NCBI GenBank assembly: GCA_027076405.1
Contig: JALTJN010000205.1
Location: forward strand, 1 to 20,585
Length of the DNA: 20,585 nucleotides
Source: Chromatiales bacterium
GTDB taxonomy: Bacteria > Pseudomonadota > Gammaproteobacteria > UBA6429
Reading direction: 5' to 3'
Part shown: piece by piece, positions 1 through 6,735 of the stretch
Layout: each line of letters begins with the position of its first letter
How positions within the stretch are numbered: position 1 is the first letter of the stretch
The notes under the pieces: generated by a model
What the model saw: only the letters and a program-made list of their open reading frames with translations
Databases searched by the model: none
What the model was told of the DNA's origin: nothing
Translations under genes and position numbers: made by a program

Positions 1-139
1 ATTTTGCCTTGCGGAATACTTTAGAATCAACACCGGCTAGAGTGATATACATATCTAATTCTTTGCCGGATTCATCCTTAACACGCATTTCCGCGCCTGT
101 CTCATGCTTTTCGACGGTGTAAAGGTCTTTAAGGTTCAT
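1..139 (-). CDS. Tail assembly chaperone-like protein (N-terminal part, runs off the window)
   Basis: Only the first 46 codons are visible, starting MNLKDLYTVEKHE and leaving the window at base 1. The ATG overlaps the stop of the tail tube gene by one base (TAATG), so the two are probably translationally coupled. The gene right after the tail tube in siphoviruses is usually the tail assembly chaperone, which coats the tape measure protein during tail assembly. The visible residues (short beta-rich start, 'LYITL'-like core) do not prove this; the call rests on position. A small tail or adaptor protein would be the alternative. Confidence 0.45.
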   Translation of the reverse strand, partial: MNLKDLYTVEKHETGAEMRVKDESGKELDMYITLAGVDSKVFRKAK

Positions 140-531
140 TAAGCTAATACCGTCCGAGTTAATGCGCCATTACCTTGGAATGAGAAGTTTGCAGTAATAA
201 TTGAATTATTAGCCACTGAACGCTCAATACTTGTCACTGAAGCTGTGCCGGTAAAATCAATGTTGCCTGTGCCTGTGCCTTCTGGGCGTAAATGAACAAC
301 AACAGAAGCGCCGATTGTCATGGCTTCCTGACCTGTTGAATCGGTATCATCCCAAAAACAAGAGATTGAGCCAGACCAGTTAGTCGTACCCATTTGATGT
401 GTGTCTGATGTGTCACCAACTACGGTATCATCAATAACATTAACGCCTTCTGTTAAACTGAATGATAAAACTTCAGCTACGATATTTGTGCCGATTGCTA
501 CATCGCCATTATTTCCTGTTAGATTTGCCAT
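139..531 (-). CDS. Phage tail tube (major tail) protein
   Basis: The 130-residue product is rich in Thr, Ser, Gly, Asn and Val with almost no predicted helix, as expected for the beta-sandwich of a siphovirus tail tube subunit. The N-terminal MANLTGNNGDV, the central NWSGSISCFWDDTD and the C-terminal 'ANFSFQGNGALTR' follow the usual layout of small tail tube proteins: an early beta strand, a loop, an acidic middle and a final F-x-F-x-G-x-G strand. It lies between the tail terminator and the putative tail chaperone, which is the standard place for this gene. The role would be to polymerise as hexameric rings forming the channel for DNA. No protease or Ig extension is visible. Confidence 0.75.
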   Translation of the reverse strand: MANLTGNNGDVAIGTNIVAEVLSFSLTEGVNVIDDTVVGDTSDTHQMGTTNWSGSISCFWDDTDSTGQEAMTIGASVVVHLRPEGTGTGNIDFTGTASVTSIERSVANNSIITANFSFQGNGALTRTVLA

Positions 532-533
532 GT

Positions 534-662
534 CTATTTACTCTCTTTTGTTGGTTTAGCTTTAGGCTTATCTAAAGCCCACCCTTTTTCTTTCATTTCG
601 TCAACTTTTTGAGGCAGCACCTCGATACTATCATTTTCAAAATACATTTTAATTCGTTTCAT
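534..662 (-). CDS. Small unknown protein between tail terminator and tail tube (42 aa)
   Basis: A 42-residue reading frame, MKRIKMYFENDSIEV at its start, strongly charged and Lys/Glu-rich with a Lys/Pro-rich tail (KPKAKPTKESK). It fills the space between the tail terminator (ends 664) and tube genes (starts 531) almost exactly, with short gaps of 1-2 bases on each side, which supports it as a real gene in the operon. It starts 'KRIKMYFENDSIEVLP' followed by a helix with 'VDEMKEKGWAL', resembling the small proteins found next to capsid or tail genes in many phages. Function unknown. Confidence 0.6.
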   Translation of the reverse strand: MKRIKMYFENDSIEVLPQKVDEMKEKGWALDKPKAKPTKESK

Positions 663-663
663 T

Positions 664-1074
664 TTATCGCCTCACTGTAAACGAGTAATAAACTATCTCG
701 ATCGGCATTTGATACCAGCCGTCGTTATTGTTTCTTGCAGGCTTCTGACTTACCGTCTTAACCTCAACTGTTACGCCATTATACGTCATTTGTGTATCAA
801 CTTTAAACCTATCAGCAATTAAATCAGCCATTGCTTGAATCTCTGCTTTGCCTTGGCCGGCTTCGGTAAAAATATCAATTTGATAAATACCGATATTCAT
901 ATCATCGGTGTTAGTCGTTGGAATGCTATCACCCGTTAATTGAGTCGGACGAATGTATATTGTGCCAGCCACAGGCGTAAAACTTTTATTTGGCCACGCA
1001 ACAGAAGGCAGGCCGACCATATTATTTAGATGGTTGTCGAGTGCTGCGCTTATATCTAGAAATGTGGTTGTCAT
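664..1074 (-). CDS. Tail terminator / tail completion protein (DUF4128-like)
   Basis: The 136-residue product begins with a helix (LDISAALDNHLNNMVGLP) followed by 'VAWPNKSFTPVAGTIYIRPTQL' and 'DMNIGIYQIDIFTEAGQGKAE', a pattern typical of DUF4128-type tail completion proteins: an N-terminal helix, a 'P-N-x-x-F-x-P' loop, a Y-x-I-D-I-F strand and a helix with 'ADLIADRFK'. Such proteins form a hexameric ring at the head-proximal end of the tail tube and stop its polymerisation. Its ATG overlaps the stop of the preceding gp10-like gene by four bases. The family assignment is by recognition of the pattern. Confidence 0.7.
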   Translation of the reverse strand: MTTTFLDISAALDNHLNNMVGLPSVAWPNKSFTPVAGTIYIRPTQLTGDSIPTTNTDDMNIGIYQIDIFTEAGQGKAEIQAMADLIADRFKVDTQMTYNGVTVEVKTVSQKPARNNNDGWYQMPIEIVYYSFTVRR

Positions 1075-1448
1075 GACTTTCTAGCCTTTCTCGCGTTTTG
1101 TCTAACGACTTGCTGAAATTCAGCGATAGTCACTTTCACCATTCCGTGAGGCGGTCTATTCCCGTCGCCATCCTCAATTACTTGAGCATAAGGTAAATTA
1201 TTTACAAAAAATATTGAATCGCTTAATTTTGCTTTACCTGTTGTGCTTGTATATCTCTCACCATTTCCATCAACTTGATTTGATGCGCGATTAATTGAAC
1301 TAAACCAGTTACCACGTAATCTACCTGTGTCGACAGGTGTTCTTAAAACGATTTTATTCATTAATGATAAGGCTGTGCCCCTAAAAACATTAGTTGCCGC
1401 TTTTTGTGTTTTCTCATTAAACTTCTTAATGTCATTAGAGAAACTCAT
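1071..1448 (-). CDS. HK97 gp10-like neck/tail protein
   Basis: The 125-residue product carries the hallmark 'RTPVDTGRLRGNW' around residues 36-48, which is the signature of the HK97 gp10 / minor tail protein family. In front of it lies an amphipathic helix (FNEKTQKAATNVFRGTALSLMNKIV) and behind it a 'NNLPYAQVIEDGD' segment, the normal 'Y-A-x-x-x-E-x-G' motif of the same family. The basic C-terminus (RQNARKARKS) is also typical. Members sit in the head-tail joining region. The gene overlaps both neighbours by four bases (ATGA), so the connector genes form one translationally coupled string. Confidence 0.85.
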   Translation of the reverse strand: MSFSNDIKKFNEKTQKAATNVFRGTALSLMNKIVLRTPVDTGRLRGNWFSSINRASNQVDGNGERYTSTTGKAKLSDSIFFVNNLPYAQVIEDGDGNRPPHGMVKVTIAEFQQVVRQNARKARKS

Positions 1449-1795
1449 GATCTTAATTGCGCCTCGTATATTACTGCCGTACCTGCTGGGCTTGTCGGCT
1501 TTACATTCATCACTCGATAAACATTACTGTCTATTGTTGTGGTATCGCCATTCTTTGGCTCTGTTGTTGAGTCCATAACAAAACGAATATCATTTTTCTG
1601 CACAATAGTTCCGTCAATCTCTGACCGATTATAACTAAACGATGCGCCATAAGCAGTATAAGTGCTCGTGGTTGTTTGATTGCTCCCTGTTGCCGGATCA
1701 AAAGCCGTCGATGTTTCGCGGCTAAATGTAACCTGTTGCCCTTTGCTTTTTAAGAGCCGTAAAGCGACAGAAGCAAGATCGCCATAAAATGTCAT
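1445..1795 (-). CDS. Head closure (head-tail stopper) protein
   Basis: A 116-residue protein starting with a helix (YGDLASVALRLLKSKGQQVTFSRE) and continuing as a beta-barrel-like chain, with 'FDPATGSNQTTTSTYTAYG' and a C-terminal 'YRVMNVKPTSPAGTAVIYEAQLR'. Helix plus small beta barrel, with the 'F-D-P-x-T-G' loop and a final strand ending 'I-x-Y-E-x-Q-L-R', is the common arrangement of head closure proteins that plug the connector after packaging. Its place between the adaptor genes and the gp10-like gene agrees. It overlaps both neighbours by four bases. Confidence 0.7.
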   Translation of the reverse strand: MTFYGDLASVALRLLKSKGQQVTFSRETSTAFDPATGSNQTTTSTYTAYGASFSYNRSEIDGTIVQKNDIRFVMDSTTEPKNGDTTTIDSNVYRVMNVKPTSPAGTAVIYEAQLRS

Positions 1796-2094
1796 CTTTG
1801 CTCCACTTTGATCGTGATGGACCGCTCATCCGTGCGGGCTGCTGATGTCACTATTTTGCATGCTACGGTATAGCTTGTACCGGCTGTACCACCTGAAATC
1901 CAAGCTGTTACGCTCGTGTTTGTATCGGTAATGGATGATGAATCAAGTGTTATCCCTGATGGCACAGTTACCGTCTGACTTGATATTGTCTCGCCAGAAG
2001 CAAGCCAATCAGTAAAGCCTCGGCCATTTGTTGAGCTTTTCCAGTCCCATTTATAATCTAGGACGGCATCAGGATCTTTTGTGTAGGTCGGCAC
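1792..2094 (-). CDS. Fibre-tail adaptor-like small beta protein
   Basis: The 100-residue product starts MPTYTKDPDAVLDYKWDW and has a 'W-L-A-S-G-E-T-I' segment followed by 'TVTVPSGITLDSSSITDTNTSVTAWISGG'. This is the compact Ig-like pattern of phage fibre-tail adaptor proteins: 'DPDAxLDYxxDW...WLxxGExIxSxxVxVPxGLTL...V.AWxSGGTxGxxYxVxCxIxT'. The family pattern is well matched to the end (GGTAGTSYTVACKIVTSAARTDERSITIKV). It lies one base after the stop of the repeat-rich fibre-like gene, which is the usual partner of this family, so the two products probably act together on the outside of the virion. Confidence 0.75.
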   Translation of the reverse strand: MPTYTKDPDAVLDYKWDWKSSTNGRGFTDWLASGETISSQTVTVPSGITLDSSSITDTNTSVTAWISGGTAGTSYTVACKIVTSAARTDERSITIKVEQR

Positions 2095-2095
2095 T

Positions 2096-3391
2096 TTAAT
2101 CTCCAGAGATAATATTTATTCTATTGTCTGATTTTACACTATAATTCCTATCTTCGTAAGCAATAGGAAAAATCCTGTTTTCAGATAAAATTAAGTTAAT
2201 TCTATTTTCAGCTTCAACACCAGTTACTCTATTTTCAGCGCCGATCAACTCTACTCTTTCGCTTGGTGTCGGAGAGACGATGCCGCTCGCAATGGACGAG
2301 GCATATTCAGATATAATTAATGAATCAAATCCGGCTAATATATTGCTTGATGTGTTAATGAATGCGGAGTTTTCCGTCATCAATAAAGAATCAGTATTTG
2401 CGCTTATATTAATACCTAACGAAACACCGGCCGCGTAATCAGTAACAATCAAAGCATCTGTATTTGTTTGGATATTTACAGCGGCGTTAATTGAAGCGGC
2501 ATATTCTGTTAGAGTTATTGCATCACTTGTGGCTGAAATATTTGAATCAACAGAAAGACTTGCTGCGTTTTCTGTAATAGATAAGGCAGCTGTAGAGGCC
2601 GCGATTATTTTTGACGCGTTAATAGATGCTGCTTTTTCGGAAATAGTAAGCGCATCCACGGTTGCGGAAATATCAACATTAAGCGCGATAGATGACGCAT
2701 TCTCTGTTATCAATAAAGAATCTAGGGACGCGGCAATATTTACTGCTGCATTTACGCTGGATGGATATGTTGTTGTTACCAGACTATCTGTTGTTGCGTT
2801 TATATTTACTGCTGTGGCTTCGTTTAAATCTACATTTTGCACGTAGCCTGTTACGTCACTTGCATCGCCTATATCAATAGAGCTCATCGGATAGATATAT
2901 CTAAACGTCTGAGCTGTGTTTGCTATTGTAATTGTAATATTCTGAACTAATGTTGTTTTAGCTGAATCAGAGTATAAATCCCAATCTAGCGTGTTTGTTG
3001 TCCTGATTAAATCACAATAATAGCGAGTAGTTAAAGCTAAGTTACTACCGCCGGCCCAAGCTGACCACGCTCCAGCACTGCTAATATCGGCTAAATAAGG
3101 GGTGAGGGATGATGTTTCATAGTATGTCATTAAAGACGTTGAATTATTAGGTACGCCTATAACATCGCTTAAGGTTGTTAATATTCCTTGAGTGTTAGAC
3201 CCGGTTGTACCGGTTATCTCAAACTCAAACGCTATATTGAAATCACCATTCCAGTGATTAGCGCCTTTGTCGTCATAGACGTAATCCGTGACATTCGCCG
3301 GCATTGTAACGAAGTCGACCTTTGAGGTGGTGACTGTTAAATCACCATTCCCATCAACTTCTGTATATAATGTTAGGTCTTCTGTGGCCAT
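2096..3391 (-). CDS. Repeat-rich fibre/adhesin-like virion protein
   Basis: A 431-residue, Ser/Thr/Asn/Ala-rich protein with three parts. Residues 1-195 look like a folded beta domain with aromatic clusters (NHWNGDFNIAFEFEIT, AGAWSAWAGG, RYYCDLIR, LDWDLYSD), similar in pattern to a lectin/laminin-type sandwich. Residues 196-371 are eight tandem 22-residue repeats without a gap. Residues 377-431 are six nonapeptide-like units of the E-N-R-I/V type. The next gene encodes a fibre-tail adaptor, and the order suggests a surface fibre or decorating adhesin that binds a host or environmental glycan; this is inference. The start is fixed by the ATG overlapping the 53-aa gene by 19 bases; the downstream adaptor gene begins one base after this stop. 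Confidence 0.65.
   Translation of the reverse strand: MATEDLTLYTEVDGNGDLTVTTSKVDFVTMPANVTDYVYDDKGANHWNGDFNIAFEFEITGTTGSNTQGILTTLSDVIGVPNNSTSLMTYYETSSLTPYLADISSAGAWSAWAGGSNLALTTRYYCDLIRTTNTLDWDLYSDSAKTTLVQNITITIANTAQTFRYIYPMSSIDIGDASDVTGYVQNVDLNEATAVNINATTDSLVTTTYPSSVNAAVNIAASLDSLLITENASSIALNVDISATVDALTISEKAASINASKIIAASTAALSITENAASLSVDSNISATSDAITLTEYAASINAAVNIQTNTDALIVTDYAAGVSLGINISANTDSLLMTENSAFINTSSNILAGFDSLIISEYASSIASGIVSPTPSERVELIGAENRVTGVEAENRINLILSENRIFPIAYEDRNYSVKSDNRINIISGD
2099..2263 (-). repeat. Six nonapeptide E/D-N-R repeats at the C-terminus of the fibre-like protein
   Basis: Residues 377-431 read as nine-residue units: SERVELIGA, ENRVTGVEA, ENRINLILS, ENRIFPIAY, EDRNYSVKS, DNRINIISGD (last unit ten residues). 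The core E/D-N/D-R-hydrophobic recurs in phase. Similar A-E-N-R-T-x-x-V strings occur at the ends of other phage proteins encoded beside fibre-tail adaptors, so this part may be the docking strand stack for the adaptor; that role is inference. Confidence 0.75.
2279..2806 (-). repeat. Eight tandem 22-residue (66-bp) coding repeats
   Basis: Residues 196-371 of the fibre-like protein split into exactly eight units of 22 residues with no insertions. The consensus is N-I-x-A-x-x-D-S-L-x-I-T-E-x-A-A-S-I-x-x-x-V. The Asp-Ser/Ala-Leu and the T/S-E-x-A-S/A centre are the most conserved positions, and alternating hydrophobic residues suggest beta strands, perhaps a solenoid or trimeric fibre shaft. At DNA level the units are diverged, so they are old enough or selected enough to have lost near-identity. 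Confidence 0.85.
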
Positions 3392-3534
3392 TTGTCAGTT
3401 TTCCGCCTACTCAAAACCCGCCTCTCGATTCTATCAGGTATAAGCTCTTTTTTTATTTTGTCCACTTCCAGCGGCAAAGTCTTTAAAAATTCAGCCGATC
3501 TAATCTTTGATTCAGGCGAAGGTCTGGTTGCCAT
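3373..3534 (-). CDS. Small basic protein upstream of the fibre-like gene (53 aa)
   Basis: The 53-residue product starts MATRPSPESKIRSAEFLKTL and is rich in Lys, Arg and Glu, predicted mostly helical (LEVDKIKKELIPDRIERRVLSRRK). I chose the ATG at 3534 because it overlaps the previous stop (TAATG), instead of an in-frame ATG 33 bases upstream that lies inside the preceding gene. The 3' end overlaps the start of the fibre-like gene by 19 bases. No family recognised. Small charged proteins in this place could be assembly factors. Confidence 0.6.
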   Translation of the reverse strand: MATRPSPESKIRSAEFLKTLPLEVDKIKKELIPDRIERRVLSRRKTDKWPQKT

Positions 3535-3965
3535 TATGCTAAGGTAAACAATCCGGAAGCATTCCATGTGATAGTTAAATCACCTGCCGACATATCAACT
3601 GGGCCACCTAAATCAAGAAAACCTATAGCCTCTTTGCCTACGTTTGTATCGTTGTAAACAATACCCCAGTAAGCGTCAACGTCATTTGATGCGTTTTGTA
3701 GCCATGTCGGGTTATTAGTTGCGTCAAATGTTACTGTCCCAGCCGCCTCGGTCAGCGATATAGTCAGCGCTGTGCCGCCTGCCACGTATGTTCCTGCTGT
3801 GCCGACCTCTGTGAAGTCTCCTAGCGCAGGGGTAGCAGTTCCAGCCGCAGGCGCGGCTGTGTTATCGCAAATAGCAACCTTAATGGTATCAGTATCTAAA
3901 TCATGAGTACCGTTTAATAAGGCTAGCTTAGCCTCGTCAAATACTGTGAAATCACCTGTTGCCAT
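3534..3965 (-). CDS. Virion structural protein (beta-rich, unknown family)
   Basis: A 143-residue, acidic, Ala/Thr/Gly-rich product that begins MATGDFTVFDEAKLALLNG and continues 'LDTDTIKVAICDNTAAPAAGTATPALGDFTEV', ending 'AGDLTITWNASGLFTLA'. This start ('F-x-x-A-K-x-x-L-x-x-G-x-x-D-L-x-x-D-x-I-K-V') is a frequent pattern of phage proteins encoded among head-tail and fibre genes, generally annotated as structural. The closing 'L-x-I-x-W-x-x-x-G-I-F-x-L' strand is likewise typical. Precise role unknown; a decoration or fibre-base protein is plausible. Confidence 0.7.
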   Translation of the reverse strand: MATGDFTVFDEAKLALLNGTHDLDTDTIKVAICDNTAAPAAGTATPALGDFTEVGTAGTYVAGGTALTISLTEAAGTVTFDATNNPTWLQNASNDVDAYWGIVYNDTNVGKEAIGFLDLGGPVDMSAGDLTITWNASGLFTLA

Positions 3966-3974
3966 GCTAGTCTC

Positions 3975-4454
3975 CTACGCTCTGTATACGGATAATACAG
4001 GCTTTATTAGTTTGTTAAGTTTTGTTTCTGCTGCGGTTAAGTAAGTCTGTGCAAAGGCTGATTTTGAATACTCAACTTCAATTACATCTACCTTCTCACG
4101 TGCTGTTTCACGTGCAAGGTTAGCCATTGGATTAGTGCCGGCATCAATAGAGATTGCAATCTCCATCTGCGCCTCTTGCAGTAACAGCGGGATAGAGTCT
4201 GATGCAATGTAATAGCCGTCCATAAATGCACCGGTACGCGGCCATTGCAGGGCTTGATCTTGAGATCCTTTATTACCGATAAAGTTTTTAGACTCTAAGT
4301 AATCCATGGCAAGGATAAGCACCTCTGAAGGCGTGCCGTTAGTACCGCCCAGCGTGACATTTCGCTCGCTGTTGTAAGCGGTAAAATCTGCCTCACTCAC
4401 GTAGCTCGTGCTTGATGCAGAGCCTGTGCCTGTCTCTTTAGTGATTGTCGCCAT
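3975..4454 (-). CDS. Head-tail adaptor, 'DnaT-like' gp15-type connector protein
   Basis: The 159-residue product shows the features of the phage 'putative DnaT-like' adaptor family: an N-terminal 'SASSTSYVSEADFTAYNSERN', a helix with 'LILAMDYLESKNFIGNKGS', the strongly conserved 'Q-x-L-Q-W-P-R-x-G' (QALQWPRTG, about residues 67-75) and 'IPLLLQEAQMEIAI'. Despite the family nickname these are head-tail adaptor proteins that bind the portal and build the connector. It is preceded by a small beta protein gene and follows the capsid genes, as expected. Confidence 0.85.
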   Translation of the reverse strand: MATITKETGTGSASSTSYVSEADFTAYNSERNVTLGGTNGTPSEVLILAMDYLESKNFIGNKGSQDQALQWPRTGAFMDGYYIASDSIPLLLQEAQMEIAISIDAGTNPMANLARETAREKVDVIEVEYSKSAFAQTYLTAAETKLNKLIKPVLSVYRA

Positions 4455-4730
4455 CTAACGAATACCTGAATCCAGCGCAGGAATAGTTGATCCGGATATT
4501 GTCACCCTCGCATATTCATGGCTAGAAAAGTAAAAAGATCCGCGTCCGTTAGAAGTTAAAGATTGAAGCGTAAAAAATGTTGTGTTATCTGGTGATATTT
4601 CAAGAGTTACCGTACCAGATCCAAAAGTCCCTTTGGCAAAAAACGAGTAAGTACCGTCCTGCGGTATCTTGATAGAAGCCGTTGAGCCATCCGCTGTTAA
4701 TTGCGTAAAATCAAAGTTTAAAGCACTCAT
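4455..4730 (-). CDS. Small beta-rich virion protein (possible decoration protein)
   Basis: The 91-residue product is beta-rich with 'DGTYSFFAKGTFGSGTVTLEIS' and 'YARVTISGSTIPALDSGIR'. The string 'G-x-Y-x-x-x-A-x-G-T-F-G-G-G-T-V-T-L-x-x-S-P-D' occurs in many small phage structural proteins encoded beside the major capsid or connector genes. It abuts the adaptor gene with no gap. A capsid decoration or neck protein is the most likely role, but I cannot place it in a named family. Confidence 0.65.
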   Translation of the reverse strand: MSALNFDFTQLTADGSTASIKIPQDGTYSFFAKGTFGSGTVTLEISPDNTTFFTLQSLTSNGRGSFYFSSHEYARVTISGSTIPALDSGIR

Positions 4731-4741
4731 ATTATTACCCT

Positions 4742-4924
4742 TTATTTAGCCCGTTTAGCGTCAATTAGGCTTTTTGCTGTCTCAGCATTAACGCTTGCCA
4801 CGTATTTAGGTTCTTTTTTTCCATCTGACTTAAATGGTACACCCCATAGAAATGCGGTTTCTTCTACTACTGGGTAATTAGCCGTTACCGTTACCATCTT
4901 TTCTTCTTTTGTGTTGTTAGCCAT
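4742..4924 (-). CDS. Small protein downstream of the major capsid gene (60 aa)
   Basis: A 60-residue product starting MANNTKEEKMVTVTANYPVVEE, with a conserved-looking centre 'FLWGVPFKSDGKKEPKYVASV' and a helical end (AETAKSLIDAKRAK). I chose the internal ATG at 4924 over an ATG 12 bases upstream, because a GGAG Shine-Dalgarno lies at the ideal distance before it and would be part of the longer reading frame otherwise. It follows the terminator-like hairpin after the capsid gene. The order suggests a small head or connector accessory protein; function unknown. Confidence 0.6.
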   Translation of the reverse strand: MANNTKEEKMVTVTANYPVVEETAFLWGVPFKSDGKKEPKYVASVNAETAKSLIDAKRAK

Positions 4925-4936
4925 ATTGTTCTCCAT

Positions 4937-4963
4937 TAAAGAAACGGGGCTTTTACACCCCGT
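4937..4963 (-). terminator. Rho-independent terminator-like hairpin after the major capsid gene
   Basis: On the minus strand ACGGGG (4963-4958) pairs perfectly with CCCCGT (4949-4944) around an 8-nt loop, followed by TTCTTTAA. It lies between the capsid stop codon and the next gene. It probably terminates part of the transcripts so that capsid and scaffold are made in excess over connector and tail proteins; the short U-run suggests partial readthrough. Confidence 0.65.
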
Positions 4964-4968
4964 AATAT

Positions 4969-5907
4969 TTAGTTATTGATTGAAGTTAAACGGGCTGTAC
5001 CGCGTCGATTAAACTGAACAAAGTTAGAGTAAGATTTTACTCGTATAATTGATTCATCTTTAGTCTCTGCCGCTCCAACATTTTCAACCGTAATACCAAC
5101 ATCTGTTCCCATAGGATGGATCATTGATACACCCACTTTTTGGGTTCCATCATCCCAGCAACCAGCATAAACAGACGTTAATGCGCCAGTTGTTAATGCT
5201 GCGCCGTTTGCTGTTTCAGCAACAGAAAGATAATCATTCTGAAAGATTGGAATGCCTTCATAGACAGAAACATTACGAGTAGTACCGTTTGGCATAGTAA
5301 ACGCCATCACTTCATTGATGCCGCCTAATGCGCGAACTAATGCTTTATAAGATCTTAATGTTCTTGCTGGCATCATAATCCAATCAACCTCACCATCCTT
5401 CGCCTTAACAAGATCAAGTAATTCATCAAGCAAAGCAAATGATATTGCTTGTCCAGCTGATGCGGTTGTATATTGGCTTGAATCAACTAATGTATGAAGA
5501 GAGTTAAGCTGAGGTGATACACCTGTACCAGTTGCAATGCCTGTTTGCAGTAAACGACCTACCGATTTGGCTTTTGAGCTAACTTCTGTAGCCATTTGAT
5601 CTACGCCAGCGCTAGACGATTGAGCGGCTACTAAACCGTTAAGCTCTGCATCGCCAACGGTTGTAACTGCTGTATATGATGCTTGAGTGAATGTTGCTGC
5701 TGTTTTAGCTGTAATAGTACCGCCTACTGCTAAATGCTGAGCGTCACCTAATGCGTTTTCACGATTTACTAGGATTGCCTGACCTTCGTAACCCGTCCAA
5801 GGCATAACATTCCAGATAGGTGAAGTGGTAATAATATCTTCAGCTACGCCGGAGATAATCTGATTATTAATGAGTTTTTGTGCTTCTGCTAATGTTTGAG
5901 TAGCCAT
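4969..5907 (-). CDS. Major capsid protein (HK97 fold)
   Basis: The 312-residue product has the layout of a short HK97-fold major capsid protein without a fused delta/protease domain. The N-terminal helix 'LAEAQKLINNQIISGVAEDIITTSPIWNVMPW' is followed by the 'A-I-L-V-N-R-E' strand, a 'TFTQASYTAVTTVGDAELNGLV' E-loop/P-domain stretch, the long spine helix with 'VDQMATEVSSKAKSVGRLLQTGIATG', then an A-domain with 'VDWIMMPARTLRSYKALVRALGG', 'YEGIPIFQND' and 'VGVSMIHP', ending in 'FNRRGTARLTSINN'. The 'Y-x-G-I-P-I-x-x-N-D-Y' motif is very typical. It directly follows the scaffold gene, the classical scaffold-capsid pair. Confidence 0.93.
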   Translation of the reverse strand: MATQTLAEAQKLINNQIISGVAEDIITTSPIWNVMPWTGYEGQAILVNRENALGDAQHLAVGGTITAKTAATFTQASYTAVTTVGDAELNGLVAAQSSSAGVDQMATEVSSKAKSVGRLLQTGIATGTGVSPQLNSLHTLVDSSQYTTASAGQAISFALLDELLDLVKAKDGEVDWIMMPARTLRSYKALVRALGGINEVMAFTMPNGTTRNVSVYEGIPIFQNDYLSVAETANGAALTTGALTSVYAGCWDDGTQKVGVSMIHPMGTDVGITVENVGAAETKDESIIRVKSYSNFVQFNRRGTARLTSINN

Positions 5908-5911
5908 AATT

Positions 5912-6565
5912 TTATATTCCTGTGTCTCTTAGCCCCTCAGCTATTTTCTGAGTGCTGGTTAATTTAATGTTTTTTGCAGCACCGCCGCCATTTGAGCCAC
6001 CACCAGAAGCACCGCCACCAGATGATTGGCTTCCTTTCAATAATGCCGCAAATCTGGCATCGCCTTTAATTTCGTTTTTCAAGTCGTCTGTGCTTGATAT
6101 GGTTAAATTACCATCAGCATCAGTGACCTTAATATCGCCTTCAGAATAGGAGAGGCGTTTAGCAACAAATTCGCTTAATAATTCTGCGTTTGTGCCGTCT
6201 GCTAATTCCCCTGCAATCTTCATTGCGTTAATCTTAATATCTTTCGCCGCTTGCTTTGCTGTAATTTCTGCAATTTTAGCGCGTTCTTTTTCAAGCTCTT
6301 GCATTGCCGATTTGTGTAACTGCTCATAATCACCGGCTGCCTTTGCTTTTTCTTCGGCTTCGCGCTTAGCTATTTCTTCTGCTTCACGCCTTAATGCTTT
6401 AGCCTTTTTCGTTTCGCCTAATAGCTCGTCATTCTTAGCTTTTAGACCCTCAATACTTTTCTCATACTCAGCTAATTTGGCTTGCAGCTCTTCTGCTGTT
6501 GGGCCTTCACCGCCGCCTTCACCTTCACCCGCTTCTTCACAATAACGATTTTTAACTATAAACAT
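5912..6565 (-). CDS. Capsid scaffolding protein
   Basis: The 217-residue product is highly charged, with a coiled coil from about residue 24 to 120 (AEELQAKLAEYEKSIEGLK onward, rich in Lys, Glu and Ala) and a Gly/Ser-rich linker near residues 180-195 (GGGASGGGSNGGG) before a short C-terminal helix (STQKIAEGLRDTGI). Coiled coil plus flexible linker plus short capsid-binding tail is the usual design of phage scaffolding proteins, which fill the procapsid and leave or are degraded before packaging. The Gly-rich 'GEGEGGGEGP' near the N-terminus is also low complexity. It is the first leftward gene after the intergenic control region, so it is the leader gene of the head operon. Confidence 0.85.
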   Translation of the reverse strand: MFIVKNRYCEEAGEGEGGGEGPTAEELQAKLAEYEKSIEGLKAKNDELLGETKKAKALRREAEEIAKREAEEKAKAAGDYEQLHKSAMQELEKERAKIAEITAKQAAKDIKINAMKIAGELADGTNAELLSEFVAKRLSYSEGDIKVTDADGNLTISSTDDLKNEIKGDARFAALLKGSQSSGGGASGGGSNGGGAAKNIKLTSTQKIAEGLRDTGI

Positions 6566-6591
6566 ATTCTTTTCCTTTGGTCACAGACCGC

Positions 6592-6613
6592 TTAATCCAC
6601 AAGATTGGATTAA
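6592..6613 (-). promoter_or_regulatory. Palindrome at the start site of the scaffold promoter
   Basis: TTAATCC and GGATTAA form a perfect 7-bp inverted repeat with an 8-base centre. It begins at the -10 box and covers the expected transcription start, so it could be an operator that blocks the promoter, or a 5' hairpin that stabilises the very abundant capsid mRNA. A second small inverted repeat, GGTC-N3-GACC (6579-6589), follows in the leader. Confidence 0.5.
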
Positions 6614-6641
6614 TTATAGCCATAGCGTTGCGAAATAACAA
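6613..6641 (-). promoter_or_regulatory. Strong leftward sigma70-type promoter of the scaffold-capsid operon
   Basis: Minus strand shows TTGTTA (6641-6636) and a perfect TATAAT (6618-6613) separated by exactly 17 bases, giving a start near 6606, about 40 bases before the scaffold ATG. It provides a dedicated promoter for scaffold, capsid and downstream virion genes, which otherwise would be cut off from the packaging genes by the rightward gene block. Confidence 0.75.
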
Positions 6642-6648
6642 CACTGTA

Positions 6649-6683
6649 GCAAACAAACAACATAATATCGCAAATAAACAACA
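6649..6683. repeat. Two 14-bp direct repeats 21 bp apart upstream of the scaffold promoter
   Basis: GCAAACAAACAACA (6649-6662) and GCAAATAAACAACA (6670-6683) differ at one base and start 21 bp apart, which is two helical turns. They lie just upstream of the leftward -35 box and also upstream of the rightward -10 box, so a protein bound to the same DNA face could activate or balance both promoters. Confidence 0.55.
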
Positions 6684-6704
6684 ACAAATAAATTGATAAT
6701 CGTA

Positions 6705-6710
6705 TATACT
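6705..6710 (+). promoter_or_regulatory. Possible rightward -10 box for the small rightward gene block
   Basis: TATACT lies 26 bases upstream of the first rightward ATG, with a good SD (GAGGAG, 6723-6728) in between. No clear -35 box is present at 17 bases, so the promoter would be weak or activator dependent, possibly via the direct repeats at 6649-6683. Confidence 0.4.
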
Positions 6711-6735
6711 TTATTTTCAATAGAGGAGATTAAAA

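Noticed and set aside
2279..2806. CRISPR or DNA-level tandem repeat
   Set aside because: The 66-bp periodicity is coding (22-residue units), with diverged DNA and no spacers.
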